This document shows positions 11,255-22,814 of a stretch of DNA of 64,000 bases, one piece after another. The number at the start of each line of letters is the position of its first letter. Positions within the stretch are counted from its first letter, which is position 1. Below the pieces are notes generated by a model, which was not told the DNA's origin, did not search any database, and saw only the letters and a program-made list of their open reading frames with translations. Location of the stretch: the NCBI RefSeq assembly GCF_902167145.1, contig NC_050099.1, positions 244,602,588 through 244,666,587 of the forward strand, given 5' to 3'. A program made the position numbers and the translations under genes. Origin of the DNA: Zea mays (lineage: Eukaryota; Streptophyta; Magnoliopsida; Poales; Poaceae).

Positions 11255-11815
11255 CCGAACAAACACCACTAGCACGAGGCGCTCGCGTTGGCGTCGCTCA
11301 TCGACGATGAGAAGAAGCTTGGCGACTACCAGTTCAACCTCTGGAAGCAGTCCTGCGTGGACGCATGCGCCGCTGTGTACGGCAAGCTCTGGCGCAGCCG
11401 CCGCTTGGACGCGGTCCAGAACGGCTGCACCGCGCTGTCCGTCGTCAAACAGGGGGACCTCATGGTCGTTGCCATTCCGACGACTCTCGGGTTGTTCTAG
11501 GCACCACAACCGACGACGGCGCCATCACGCCGTCCAGCTCATCATCCACCTGAAGCCCAACCTGCCACGTAAGTCACTACTGACCAGCCATGAATTCTTG
11601 TGCGCTGGGATTACGGCCATTGCTTCTGTTGTGTGAGTGCCCTCGAACAAGATGTATGTAGAGGAGTAGCACATCCGGTGGTGCAATGACTAGGTTTACT
11701 ACCTCGCTGATGAGCCCAGGGTGCACTTTATTTGGCAGCCCAACCAAGAGTCATCGATACTCACCATGTCGCGCGCGTTTGACGACTACTATATCAAGGA
11801 TTATGGCGTCATCTC
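11255..11815 (+). pseudogene. protein phosphatase 2C (PP2C) pseudogene fragment
   Basis: Conceptual translation from about 11279 gives a PP2C-like segment. Parts include LIDDEKKLGDYQFNLWKQSC, an NGCTALSVVKQGDLMVVA core, and after a frame change VVLGTTTDDGAITP, then VQLIIHLKPNLP in another frame. A downstream exon-like part at about 11700-11815 reads DEPRVHFIWQPNQ, then MSRAFDDYYIKDYGVIS. PP2Cs are metal-dependent Ser/Thr phosphatases. The metal-site region normally reading like MSRAFGDY has D for G here. The N-terminal part, the GDSR-type motif and the C-terminus are missing or disrupted. There are at least two frameshifts, and the Opie-A LTR begins at 11816 within the coding sequence. It is non-functional. 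The PP2C call rests on motif recognition. Confidence 0.75.
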
Positions 11816-13070
11816 TGAGAGCACCTAGAGGGGGGGTGAATAGGTGATCCTGTAAAACTTGAAACTTAATGCCACAAAACTTGATTAGGAGTTAGCACAA
11901 TAAAGCCAAGTGGCTAGAGAGGAGTTCTTGCAGAACACAATAACCACAAGAAGATCAACACAGATAGGCACAGTGGTTTATCCCGTGGTTCGGCCAAGTC
12001 CAACACTTGCCTACTCCACGTTGTGGCGTCCCAACGGACGAGGGTTGCACTCAACCCCTCTCAAGTGGTCCAAAGACACACTTGAATACCAATGTGTTTT
12101 GCTTTGTTTTACTATATCCCGCTTGCGAGGAATCTCCACAACTTGGAGCCTCTCGCCCTTACAATTTGATGTTCACAAAGAAGCGCGGAAGTAAGGATGG
12201 GATGAGCAACGCACACAAGACACAAAATCAGAGCACAAACACACACACAAGTCACAACTCGAGCTCACAACACAACCCGAAGAGTTCTCTACTCAAATGG
12301 AGCTCTAGTTGCTATCACAAAGAATCAAATGCGCGGAATTGGAGTCTTGGTGCTTAGGAATGCTTAGAAAATGCTTGGTGTGCTCCTCCATGTGCCTAGG
12401 GGTCCCTTTTATAGCCCCAAGGTAGCTAGGAGCCGTTGAGAGCATTCCAGGAAGGCAATTCTTGCCTTCTGTCGCCTGGCGCACCGGACAGTCCGGTGCA
12501 CCACCGGACACTGTCCGGTGCGGATTTCTTTCCTGTTTTGGCGCAGCCGACCGTTGAAGATCCAGAGCCGTTGGCGCACCGGACACTGTCCGGTGCACAC
12601 CGGACAGTCCGGTGCCCCTTCTGACCGTTGGCTCTGCCACGCGTCGCGCGTGGATTACGCGGCCGACCGTTGGCCCGGCTGACCATTGGCTCACCGGACA
12701 GTCCGGTGCACACCAGACAGTCCGGTGAATTTTAGCCGTACGCCGTCGACGATTTCCCGAGGACGGCCTTTTCACCAGAGCCAGCCTGGCGCACCGGACA
12801 CTGTCCGGTGCACCACCGGACAGTCCGGTGCACCCAGACCGAGCAGCCTTTTGGCTGTACACATCCAACTTCTCCATGATTGTTTCTCCTGTTTCTAGCA
12901 CTTAGACATAATACATTAGTCTTCAAAACAATGTACTAAGTCTAGAAACATACCTTTAATCTTGATTTGAACTTCTTGAGTCCTTGGCATAATTTAACAC
13001 TTAAGCACTTGTGTTGGACATTTAATCACCAAAATACTTAGAAATGGCCCAAGGGCACATTTCCCTTTCA
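11816..13070 (-). repeat. 3' LTR of Opie-A
   Basis: A 1255-bp LTR runs from TGAGAGCACCTAGAG to CCCTTTCA in reverse orientation. It is followed by the complement of the polypurine tract (ATCTCCCCTTTTTGG). It carries the same palindromic CACCGGAC(A/T)GTCCGGTG units as the other LTRs and a TATA box complement (TTTTATAGCC) near 12409. It lies directly downstream of the PP2C fragment. The matching target duplication cannot be seen because the other end of Opie-A is gone. Confidence 0.9.
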
Positions 13071-13865
13071 ATCTCCCCTTTTTGGTGATTTATGCCAAAC
13101 ACAACAAAAAGCAACTAAAAGAAGTGCAATATCAATGCAAATGAGAACACAAATTTGTTTTGATTCAAATTTGACATATTTGGATCATTCTTTGCCACCA
13201 CTTGGTTTGTTTTTGCAAATCAAACTCAATTTCCTATCCATAAGTCAAATTCACTTGTTGAGGCATAGAGAAAGGTATTCCAAGATATTCCAAGAGAAAT
13301 TGATCATAGATTCAAAAACTCCCCCTTTTCCCATAATCAAACATTCTCCCCACAAGAGACCAACTTTTGACAAGAGAGACAATAAGAGAGTTTTGACAAA
13401 TCAAAAGCTCTATTCTACTATTTTCAAAATTCTCAAGTGGTAGCTGATCCATTTATTGCTTTGGCCTTAATTTCTCCCCCTTTGGCATCAAGCACCATAA
13501 CGGGATCATGTTTGGCCTTTAAACCCCATTGCCTCACCAAAATCTTCAATTAAGAGTAAAAAGGCAATAAGAGCATGAAGATGAACTTGGAGTTAGTTAC
13601 TCTTTCATCGGAGTGCAGTGGAAGTCTTTCATGGTCCAAGTCCAACATTCCCTTTCAATCCACCTTTGAGACTAAATCAAGCGAACTCAAGCACACAGTT
13701 AGTCTCAAAGGGTGAAGTTGTAGCACATCTCCCCCTAAATATGTGCATCACTTGCAAATGGACTTGTGAGGTCCGGGGAGTGCTTGTACAACTTGAACAC
13801 CACAAATACATAACAAAATGCATAAAGGAACATGATCAAAGCATAAAACACATGAATGTTATAGA

Positions 13866-16800
13866 TCAATCCAAGTTCCGCGAATCTAAGACATTTAGCT
13901 CACTACGCAGCCTACAAAAGGTCTTCTCATCTAGAGGCTTGGTAAAGATATCGGCTAGCTGATTCTCGGTGCTAACATAAAACACTTCGATATCTCCCTT
14001 TTGCCGGTGGTCTCTCAAAAAGTGATGTCGGATGTCTATGTGCTTTGTGCGGCTGTGTTCAACAGGATTATCTGCCATGCGGATAGCACTCTCATTATCA
14101 CATAGGAGTGGGACTTTGCTCAGATTGTAGCCAAAGTCCCGGAGGGTTTGCCTCATCCAAAGTAGTTGCGCGCAACACTGTCCGGCGGCAACATACTCGG
14201 CCTCAGCGGTGGATAGGGCAACGGAAGTTTGTTTCTTAGAACTCCAGGACACCAGGGACCTTCCTAAGAATTGGCACGTCCCTGATGTACTCTTTCTATC
14301 GACCTTGCATCCAGCATAATCGGAGTCTGAGTATCCAATCAAGTCAAAGGTAGACCCCTTTGGATACCAGATCCCGAAGCAAGGCGTAGCAACTAAATAT
14401 CTAAGAATTCGCTTCACAGCCACTAAGTGACACTCCCTTGGATCGGATTGAAATCTAGCACACATGCATACACTAAGCATAATATCCGGTCTACTAGCAC
14501 ATAAGTAAAGCAAGGAACCTATCATAGACCGGTATGCTTTTTGATCAACGGACTTACCTCCTTTGTTGAGGTCGACGTGTCCGTCAGTTCCCATTGGAGT
14601 CTTTGCGGGCTTGGCGTCCTTCATCCCAAACCGCTTGATCAAGTCTTGCGTGTACTTCGTTTGGGAGATGAAAGTGCCATCCTTGAGTTGCTTCACTTGG
14701 AACCCAAGGAAGTAGTGCAACTCGCCCATCATCGACATCTCAAACTTCTGCGTCATCACCCTACTAAACTCTTCACAAGACTTTTGGTTAGTAGAACCAA
14801 ATATTATGTCATCGACATAAATTTGGCATACAAATAGGTCACCATCACATGTCTTAGTCAATAAAGTTGGATTGGCTTTCCCAACCTTGAAAGAATTAGC
14901 AATTAGAAAGTCTCTAAGGCATTCATACCATGCTCTTGGGGCTTGCTTAAGTCCATAGAGCGCCTTAGAGAGCTTACACACGTGGTCGGGGTACCGTTCA
15001 TCCTCAAAGCCAGGGGGTTGCTCCACGTACACCTCCTCCTTGATTGGCCCGTTGAGGAAAGCGCTCTTCACGTCCATTTGGAACAACCTGAAAGAATGGT
15101 GAGCGGCATAGGCTAACAATATGCGAATTGACTCTAGCCTAGCCACAGGAGCAAAGGTCTCCTCAAAGTCCAAACCTGTGACTTGGGCATAACCTTTTGC
15201 CACAAGTCTAGCCTTGTTCCTCGTCACCACTCTGTGCTCGTCTTGTTTGTTGCGGAACACCCACTTGGTTCCCACAATGTTTTGCTTGGGACGAGGCACT
15301 AGTGTCCAAACTTCATTTCTCTTGAAGTTGTTGAGCTCCTCCTGCATGGCCAACACCCAGTCCGGATCTAGCAAGGCTTCTTCTACCCTGAAAGGCTCAA
15401 TAGAAGAGACAAAAGAGTAATGCTCACAAAAATTAACTAATCTCGAGCGAGTAGTTACTCCCTTGCTTATATCACCCAATATTTGGTCGACGGGATGATT
15501 CCGTTGAATCGTCGCTCGAACTTGGGTTGGAGGGGCTTGAGGTGCTTCTTCCTCCATGACATGATCATCTTGCGCTCCCCCTTGATCACATGCCTCTTCT
15601 TGATGAACCTGTTCATCATCTTGAGTTGGGGGTTGCACCATTGTTGAGGAAGAAAGTTGATCTTGCTCTTGGTGTTCCTGTGGTCGCACATCTCCAATCG
15701 CCATGGTGTGTATTGCGGCCGTTGGAATGTCTTCTTCATCTACATCATCAAGATCAACAACTTGCTCTCTTGGAGAGCCATTAGTCTCATCAAATACAAC
15801 GTCGCTAGAGACTTCAACCAAACCCGATGATTTGTTGAAGACCCTATACGCCTTTGTATTTGAGTCATAACCTAACAAAAACCCTTCTACAGCTTTGGGA
15901 GCAAACTTAGAATTTCTACCTTTCTTCACTAGAATGTAGCATTTACTCTCAAATACACGAAAGTATGAAACATTGGGTTTGTTACCGGTTAGAAGTTCGT
16001 AGGAAGTCTTCTTGAGGAGTCGATGAAGGTAGACCCGGTTTATGGCGTGGCAAGCCGTGTTCACGGCTTCCGACCAAAACCGCTTGGGGGTCTTGAACTC
16101 TCCAAGCATCGTCCTCGCCATGTCTATGAGCGTCCTATTCTTCCTCTCTACCACACCATTTTGCTGTGGTGTGTAGGGAGCGGAGAACTCGTGCTTGATT
16201 CCTTCCTCCTCAAGGTACTCTTCTACTTGAAGGTTCTTGAACTCCGACCCGTTGTCGCTCCTTATCTTCTTCACTTTGAGCTCAAACTCATTTTGAGCTC
16301 TCCTTAGGAAGCGCTTGAGGGTCCCTTGGGTTTTAGATTTATCCTGCAAAAAGAATACCCAAGTGAAGCGGGAAAATCATCAACTATAACAAGACCATAC
16401 TTACTTCCTCCTATGCTTAGATAGGCGACGGGTCTGAAGAGGTCCATATGAAGCAGCTCCAAAGGTCTTGATGTGGTCATCACATTTTTGGTATGATGAG
16501 AGCTTCCCACCTGTTTACCTACTTGACAAGCTGCACAAGGTCTATCTTTTTCGAAGGTTACATTTGTTAGACCTATCACATGTTCTCCCTTTAGAACTTT
16601 GTGAATGTTCTTCATCCCCACATGTGCTAAACGGCGATGCCACAGCCAGCCCATGCTAGTCTTAGCAATTAAGCATGCATATAGACCGGCCTCCTCTTTT
16701 GTAAAATCAACTAAATAGAGTTTGTCGTCTAATACACCCTTAAAAGCTAATGAACCATCACTCCTTCTAAAGACAGACACATCTACATTTGTGAATAAGC

Positions 16801-17071
16801 AATTATATCCCATATTACAAAGCTGACTAACAGACAACAAGTTATATCCAAGCGACTCAACTAAAAACACATTAGAAATAGAGTGCTCAGATGAAATAGC
16901 AATCTTCCCTAGTCCTTTGACCTTGCCTTGATTCCCGTCACCGAATATGATTGAGTCTTGGGAGTCTTTGTTCTTGACGTAGGAAGAGAACATCTTCTTC
17001 TCCCCCGTCATGTGGTTTGTGCATCCGCTGTCGATAATCCAGCTTGAGCCCCCGGATGCATAAACCTGCAA
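13866..17071 (-). pseudogene. Opie-A pol (Copia protease-integrase-RT-RNase H), frameshifted
   Basis: Reading from 17071 downward, the frame begins [20 protein letters not shown], with the DSG protease motif. It continues through GAG-pre-integrase and integrase core, reverse transcriptase with YVDDIIFGS, and RNase H with [13 protein letters not shown], ending near the conserved DIFTKPLD. The frame is broken near 16376: here the plus strand reads GCGGGAAAATCATC where Opie-C reads GCGGGAAAAGTCATC, a one-base loss. Upstream and downstream frames are otherwise well preserved and very similar to Opie-C. A functional polyprotein is not expected without recoding. Confidence 0.9.
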
Positions 17072-17077
17072 GGCAAT

Positions 17078-17576
17078 TTAGGCTTGGGTCTTAGGTACCC
17101 AACTCTTGTTGGGTCCTATAAGGTTAGTACAAATAGCCTTAGGGACCCAAATGCAAGTTTTATCTCCCTTGCATTTTGCCCCTAATTTCCTAGCAACCAC
17201 TTTCTTGTCCTTTCTACAAATAGCAAAGGAAGCATTGCAAGCATGATAAATTGTAGAAGGTTCATTAATTTTCCTAGGGACATGAACATTTCTTCTAGGC
17301 ACATGATGAATGACATTTTTCCTAGCCAAACTTCTATCATGCATAATAGAAGAACTTGAAGCAATCATGGCATGTGAAACAATATCATTGTAACTTCTAT
17401 CATAATGAACATTCCTAGAATACCTCCTATCATGGTACATGAAAGCATGGTTCTTTTGAGCACTATTAGCCATAGGGGCCTTCCCTTTCTCCTTGGCGGA
17501 GATGGGGGCCTTATGACTAGTTAAGTTCTTGGCTTCCCTCTTGAAGCCAAGCCCATCCTTAATTGAGGGATGTTTA
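17078..17576 (-). pseudogene. Opie-A gag, C-terminal part
   Basis: This is the C-terminal piece of gag (ends WVPKTQA), next to pol, and it matches the gag C-terminus of Opie-C and Opie-B. It is cut at 17576 by the insertion of Opie-C, which duplicated GTTTA (17572-17576 and 26522-26526). Gag continues at 26522. Confidence 0.88.
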
Positions 17577-18806
17577 TGAGAGCACCTAGAGGGGGGGTGA
17601 ATAGGTGATCCTGTAAAAACTTAAGCTTATAGCCACAAAAACTTGTTAAGGGTTAGCACAATAATTGCCAAGTGGCTAAAGAGGAGATCTTGCACAATAC
17701 GACAATCACAAAGAATTCAACACAGAGGAGACACGGTGATTTATCCCGTGGTTCGGCCAAGTACAAAACTTGCCTACTCCACGTTGTGGCGTCCCAACGG
17801 ACGAGGGTTGCAATCAACCCCTCTCAAGCGGTCCAAAGACCCACTTGAATACCACTGTGTTTTGCCTTGCTTATCTTTATCCCACTCGCGAGGAATCTCC
17901 ACAAATTGGAGTCTCTCGCCCTTACACTTAAGATTCACAAAGAAGCACGGAGTAAGGGAGGGAAGCAACACACACAAATCCACAGCGAAATGCGCACACA
18001 CACGGCCAAGAATCGAGCTCAAAGACTATCTCAAAGTTCTCACAAGAACAGAGCTCGAATCACTTAGAATGACAATCGGATGCGCAAAGACTGAGTGTGG
18101 ATGATCAAGAATGCTCTAAGGTTGCTTGGTGTCTCCCTCCATGCGCCTAGGGGTCTCTTTTATAGCCCCAAGGCAGCTAGGAGCCGTTGAGAACAAATCT
18201 GGAAGGCCATCTTTGCCTTCTGTCGTCGGGCGCACCGGACAGTCCGGTGCACACCGGACACTGTTCGGTGCCCGATTTCCTTCCTTAAACAGCGCAGTCG
18301 ACCGTTGCAGATGCAGGAGCCGTTGGCGCACCGGACATGTCCGGTGCACACCGGACAGTCCGGTGCCCCCTTCCGACCGTTGGCTCGGCCACGTGTCCCG
18401 CGCAGATCGCGCGGCCGACCGTTGGCCCGGCCGACCGTTGGCTCACCGGACAGTCCGGTGAATTTTAGCCGAACGCCGTCAGCAAATTCCCGAGAGCGGC
18501 CTCTTCGGCCGAGGTAGCCTGGCGCACCGGACACTGTCCGGTGCACCACCGGACAGTCCGGTGCCCCAGACCGAAACAGCCTCTTGGCTGTACACAGCCC
18601 ACTCTTCTCTTTTCTTCTTCTTTCTGTTTCTGATACTTAGACAAGTATATTAGTACACAAAACCAATGTACTAAGACTTAGAAACATACCTTTGCTCTTG
18701 ATTTGCACTTTGTTCATTCATGGGCATAGATTCTCATTTAAGCACTTGTGTTGACACTCAATCACCAAAATACTTAGAAATGGCCCAAGGGCACATTTCC
18801 CTTTCA
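17577..18806 (-). repeat. 3' LTR of Opie-C
   Basis: A 1230-bp LTR runs from TGAGAGCACC to CCCTTTCA, followed by the polypurine tract complement. By eye it differs from the 5' LTR (25249-26521) mainly by the loss of two repeat units of about 22 bp in the palindrome region, a poly-G length difference, and about six substitutions. Confidence 0.93.
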
Positions 18807-19600
18807 ATCTCCCCCTTTTTGGTGATTTATGCCAACACAACATAAAGCGACTAGAACAAGTGCAATATCACTTCAAATAAAACTCAAATTTATTTTGATT
18901 CAATTTTGGCATATATGGATCATCCTTTGCCACCACTTGGTTTGTTTTTGCAAATCAAACTCAAATCTCTATCTCTAAGTCAAACACACATGTTGAAGCA
19001 TAAAGAGAGTCATTCCAAAAGAGATTGATCAAAGATTTCAAAAACTCCCCCTATTTCCCATAATCAACATTTCTCCCCACAAGAAGCCAACTTTTGACAA
19101 GAGAGACAATAAGAGACAATAAAAGAGTTTAACAAAACAAAAACTCTATTCTACTATTTTCAAAATCTCTCAAGTGGTAGCTGATCCATTTATCGCTTTG
19201 GCCTTTATTTTCTCCCCTTTGGCATCAAGTACCAAAACGGGATCAATCTTGGCCCTTTAACCCCATTGCCTCACCAAAATCTTCAATAAGAATACAAAGG
19301 CAATAAGAGTCTAAAGATGAACTTGGAATAAGTTACCCTCTCATCGGAGTGCAGTGGAAGTCTTTCATGATCCAAGTCCACCTTTTCCCTTTCAATCCTC
19401 CTTCGAGACTAAATCATCAAACTCAAACACATGGTTAGTCTCAAAGGGTCAAGTTGTAACACATCTCCCCCTAAACATGTGCATCATTTTGCAACGGACT
19501 TGTGAGGTCCAGGGAGTGTTTGTACAACTTGAGCACCATAATAAGCAACAAAATGCAAAAAGGAACATGATCAAAAGCATAAATACATGTATGCTACAAT

Positions 19601-22600
19601 TCAATCCAGGTTCCGCGAATCTAAGACATTTAGCTCACTACGCAACCTGCAAAAGGTCTTCTCATCTAGAGGCTTAGTGAAGATATCGGCTAGCTGGTTC
19701 TCGGTGCTAACATGAAACACTTTGATATCTCCCTTTTGCTGGTGGTCTCTCAAAAAGTGATGCCGGATGTCTATGTGCTTTGTGCGGCTGTGCTCAACAG
19801 GATTCTCCGCCATGCGGATAGCACTCTCATTGTCACATAGGAGTGGGACTTTGCTCAGATTGTAGCCAAAGTCCCGGAGGGTTTGCCTCATCCAAAGTAG
19901 TTGCGCGCAACACTGACCTGCGGCAACGTACTCGGCCTCAGCGGTGGATAGGGCAACGGAGGTTTGTTTCTTAGAGTTCCATGACACCAGGGACCTTCCT
20001 AAGAATTGGCACGTCCCCGATGTACTCTTCCTATCGACCTTACATCCAGCATAGTCGGAGTCTGAGTATCCAACTAAGTCAAAGGTAGACCCCTTTGGAT
20101 ACCAGAGCCCGAAGCAAGGCGTAGCAACCAAATATCTAAGAATTCGCTTCACCGCCACTAAGTGACATTCCTTAGGATCGGATTGAAATCTAGCACACAT
20201 GCATACGCTAAGCATAATATCCGGTCTACTAGCACATAAGTAAAGCAAAGAACCTATCATTGACCGGTATGCTTTTTGATCAACGGACTTACCTCCTTTG
20301 TTGAGGTCGGTGTGTCCGTCGGTCCCCATTGGAGTCTTTGCGGGCTTGGCGTCCTTCATCCCAAACCGCTTTAGCAGATCTTGCGTGTACTTTGTTTGGG
20401 AGATGAAGGTGTCGTCCTTGAGTTGCTTCACTTGGAACCCAAGGAAGTAGTTCAACTCGCCCATCATCGACATCTCGAACTTCTGTGTCATCACCCTGCT
20501 AAACTCTTCACAAGACTTTTGGTTAGTAGAACCAAATATTATGTCATCGACATAAATTTGGCACACAAACAAGTCACCATCACATGTCTTTGTAAAAAGA
20601 GTTGGATCGGCTTTCCCAACCTTGAAAGCATTAGCAATTAAAAAGTCTCTAAGGCATTCATACCATGCTCTTGGGGCTTGCTTAAGTCCATAGAGCGCCT
20701 TAGAGAGCTTACACACGTGGTCGGGGTACCGTTCATCCTCGAAGCCAGGGGGTTGCTCCACGTACACCTCCTCCTTGATTGGCCCGTTGAGGAAAGCGCT
20801 CTTCACATCCATTTGGTACAACCTGAAAGAATGGTGAGCGGCATATGCTAGCAAGATACGAATTGATTCTAGCCTAGCCACAGGAGCAAACGTCTCCTCA
20901 AAGTCCAAACCTGCGACTTGGGCATAACCTTTTGCCACAAGTCGAGCCTTGTTCCTCGTCACCACCCCGTGCTCGTCCTGTTTGTTGCGGAACACCCACT
21001 TGGTTCCCACAACATTTTGCTTCGGACGAGGCACCAGTGTCCAAACTTCATTGCGCTTGAAGTTGTTGAGCTCCTCCTGCATGGCCAACACCCAGTCCGG
21101 ATCTAGCAAGGCCTCCTCTACCCTGAAAGGCTCAATAGAAGAGACAAAGGAGTAATGCTCACAAAAATTAACTAATCGAGATCGAGTAGTTACTCCCTTG
21201 CTAATGTCACCCAGAATTTGGTCGACGGGATGATCCCTTTGAATCATCGCTCGAACTTGGGTTGGAGGTGCCGGTTGCGCTTCTTCCTCCATCACATGAT
21301 CATCTTGTGCTCCCCCTTGATCACACGTCTCCTTTTGATGAACCTGTTCATCGTCTTGAGTTGGGGGATGCACCATTGTTGAGGAAGAAGGTTGATCTCG
21401 TTCATCTTGTTCCTGTGGCCGCACTTCTCCAATCGCCATGGTTCTTATAGCGGCTGTCGGAACATCTTCTTCATCTACATCATCACAATCAACAACTTGC
21501 TCTCTTGGAGAGCCATTAGTCTCATCAAATACAACGTCGCTAGAGACTTCAACCAAACCCGATGATTTGTTGAAGACTCTATACGCCTTTGTATTTGAGT
21601 CATAACCTAACAAAAACCCTTCTACAGCTTTGGGAGCAAACTTAGAATTTCTACCCTTTTTCACTAGAATGTAGCACTTGCTCCCAAATACACGAAAGTA
21701 AGATACATTGGGTTTGTTACCGGTTAGTAGCTCATACGAAGTTTTCCTGAGGAGGCGATGAAGGTAGACCCTGTTGATGGCGTGGCAAGCCGTGTTCACG
21801 GCTTCCGACCAGAAACGCTCGGGGGTCTTGAATTCTCCAAGCATCGTCCTCGCCATATCGATTAGCGTCCTGTTCTTCCTCTCTACCACACCATTTTGCT
21901 GTGGTGTGTAGGGAGCGGAGAACTCGTGCTTGATCCCTTCCTCCTCAAGGAACTCCTCCACTTGAAGGTTCTTGAACTCGAACCCGTTGTCGCTCCTTAT
22001 CTTCTTCACCTTGAGCTCAAACTCATTTTGAGCTCTCCTGAGGAAGCGCTTGAGGGTTCCTTGGGTTCCAGACTTATCCTGCAAAAAGAACACCCAAGTG
22101 AAGCGGGAAAAGTCATCAACAATAACTAAACCATACTTACTTCCTCCTATGCTTAGATAGGCGACGGGTCCGAAGAGGTCCATATGCAGCAGCTCCAGGG
22201 GTCTTGAAGTGGTCATCACATTCTTGCTGTGATGTGCTCCTCCCACTTGTTTACCTGCTTGACAAGCTGCACAAGGTCTATCTTTTTCGAATTGCACGTT
22301 AGTTAAACCTATCACATGTTCTCCCTTTAGAAGCTTGTGAAGGTTCTTCATCCCCACATGTGCTAAGCGGCGATGCCACAGCCAGCCCATGCTAGTCTTA
22401 GCTATTAAGCATGCATCTAGACCGGCCTCTTCTTTTGCAAAATCAACTAAATAAAGTTTGTCGTCTAATACACCCTTAAAAGCTAGTGAACCATCACTTC
22501 TTCTAAAGACAGACACATCTACATTTGTAAATAGACAGTTATATCCCATATTACATAATTGACTAACAGATAGCAAATTATATCCAAGATTCTCCACTAA

Positions 22601-22807
22601 GAATACATTAGAGATAGAATGCTCATTAGAAATTGCAATTTTACCTAACCCTTTTACCTTGCCTTGATTCCCATCACCGAATATAATTGAATCTTGGGAA
22701 TCCTTATTCTTGACGTAGGAGGTGAACATCTTCTTCTCCCCCGTCATATGGTTTGTGCATCCGCTGTCGATAATCCAGCTTGAACCCCCGGATGCATAAA
22801 CCTGCAA
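19601..22807 (-). CDS. pol: Copia pol polyprotein of Opie-C
   Basis: A 1068-residue open frame for the enzymes needed for reverse transcription and integration. Visible parts in order: aspartic protease with [13 protein letters not shown] near residues 10-25; GAG-pre-integrase with a zinc-binding pattern (HRRLAHVGM and CAACQ) near 145-190; integrase core with HMDLFGPV (about 210), SDNG (about 270) and [12 protein letters not shown] (about 305); reverse transcriptase with [12 protein letters not shown] and YVDDIIFGS; RNase H with [21 protein letters not shown]-terminal [12 protein letters not shown]. Domain order with integrase before RT is diagnostic of Copia. The residue after the integrase SDNG motif is Phe, while Opie-A and Opie-B have Ser. 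Pol is offset from gag by one base across a short gap, so recoding or splicing is needed for a fusion. Confidence 0.94.
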   Translation of the reverse strand: MQVYASGGSSWIIDSGCTNHMTGEKKMFTSYVKNKDSQDSIIFGDGNQGKVKGLGKIAISNEHSISNVFLVENLGYNLLSVSQLCNMGYNCLFTNVDVSVFRRSDGSLAFKGVLDDKLYLVDFAKEEAGLDACLIAKTSMGWLWHRRLAHVGMKNLHKLLKGEHVIGLTNVQFEKDRPCAACQAGKQVGGAHHSKNVMTTSRPLELLHMDLFGPVAYLSIGGSKYGLVIVDDFSRFTWVFFLQDKSGTQGTLKRFLRRAQNEFELKVKKIRSDNGFEFKNLQVEEFLEEEGIKHEFSAPYTPQQNGVVERKNRTLIDMARTMLGEFKTPERFWSEAVNTACHAINRVYLHRLLRKTSYELLTGNKPNVSYFRVFGSKCYILVKKGRNSKFAPKAVEGFLLGYDSNTKAYRVFNKSSGLVEVSSDVVFDETNGSPREQVVDCDDVDEEDVPTAAIRTMAIGEVRPQEQDERDQPSSSTMVHPPTQDDEQVHQKETCDQGGAQDDHVMEEEAQPAPPTQVRAMIQRDHPVDQILGDISKGVTTRSRLVNFCEHYSFVSSIEPFRVEEALLDPDWVLAMQEELNNFKRNEVWTLVPRPKQNVVGTKWVFRNKQDEHGVVTRNKARLVAKGYAQVAGLDFEETFAPVARLESIRILLAYAAHHSFRLYQMDVKSAFLNGPIKEEVYVEQPPGFEDERYPDHVCKLSKALYGLKQAPRAWYECLRDFLIANAFKVGKADPTLFTKTCDGDLFVCQIYVDDIIFGSTNQKSCEEFSRVMTQKFEMSMMGELNYFLGFQVKQLKDDTFISQTKYTQDLLKRFGMKDAKPAKTPMGTDGHTDLNKGGKSVDQKAYRSMIGSLLYLCASRPDIMLSVCMCARFQSDPKECHLVAVKRILRYLVATPCFGLWYPKGSTFDLVGYSDSDYAGCKVDRKSTSGTCQFLGRSLVSWNSKKQTSVALSTAEAEYVAAGQCCAQLLWMRQTLRDFGYNLSKVPLLCDNESAIRMAENPVEHSRTKHIDIRHHFLRDHQQKGDIKVFHVSTENQLADIFTKPLDEKTFCRLRSELNVLDSRNLD

Positions 22808-22814
22808 GGCAAAT

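Noticed and set aside
12305..12901. Long open frames across Opie LTR palindromes (also 1326-1742, 2483-3058, 25800-26348, 37642-38226 and 45056-45640)
   Set aside because: They arise because the GC-rich CACCGGAC.GTCCGGTG repeats keep several frames open on both strands. They span promoter sequence and have no domain or conserved start.
15467..15739. Minus-strand 90-codon ORF and many plus-strand ORFs within 13900-25200
   Set aside because: They are shadow frames of Opie pol and gag, with no independent support.
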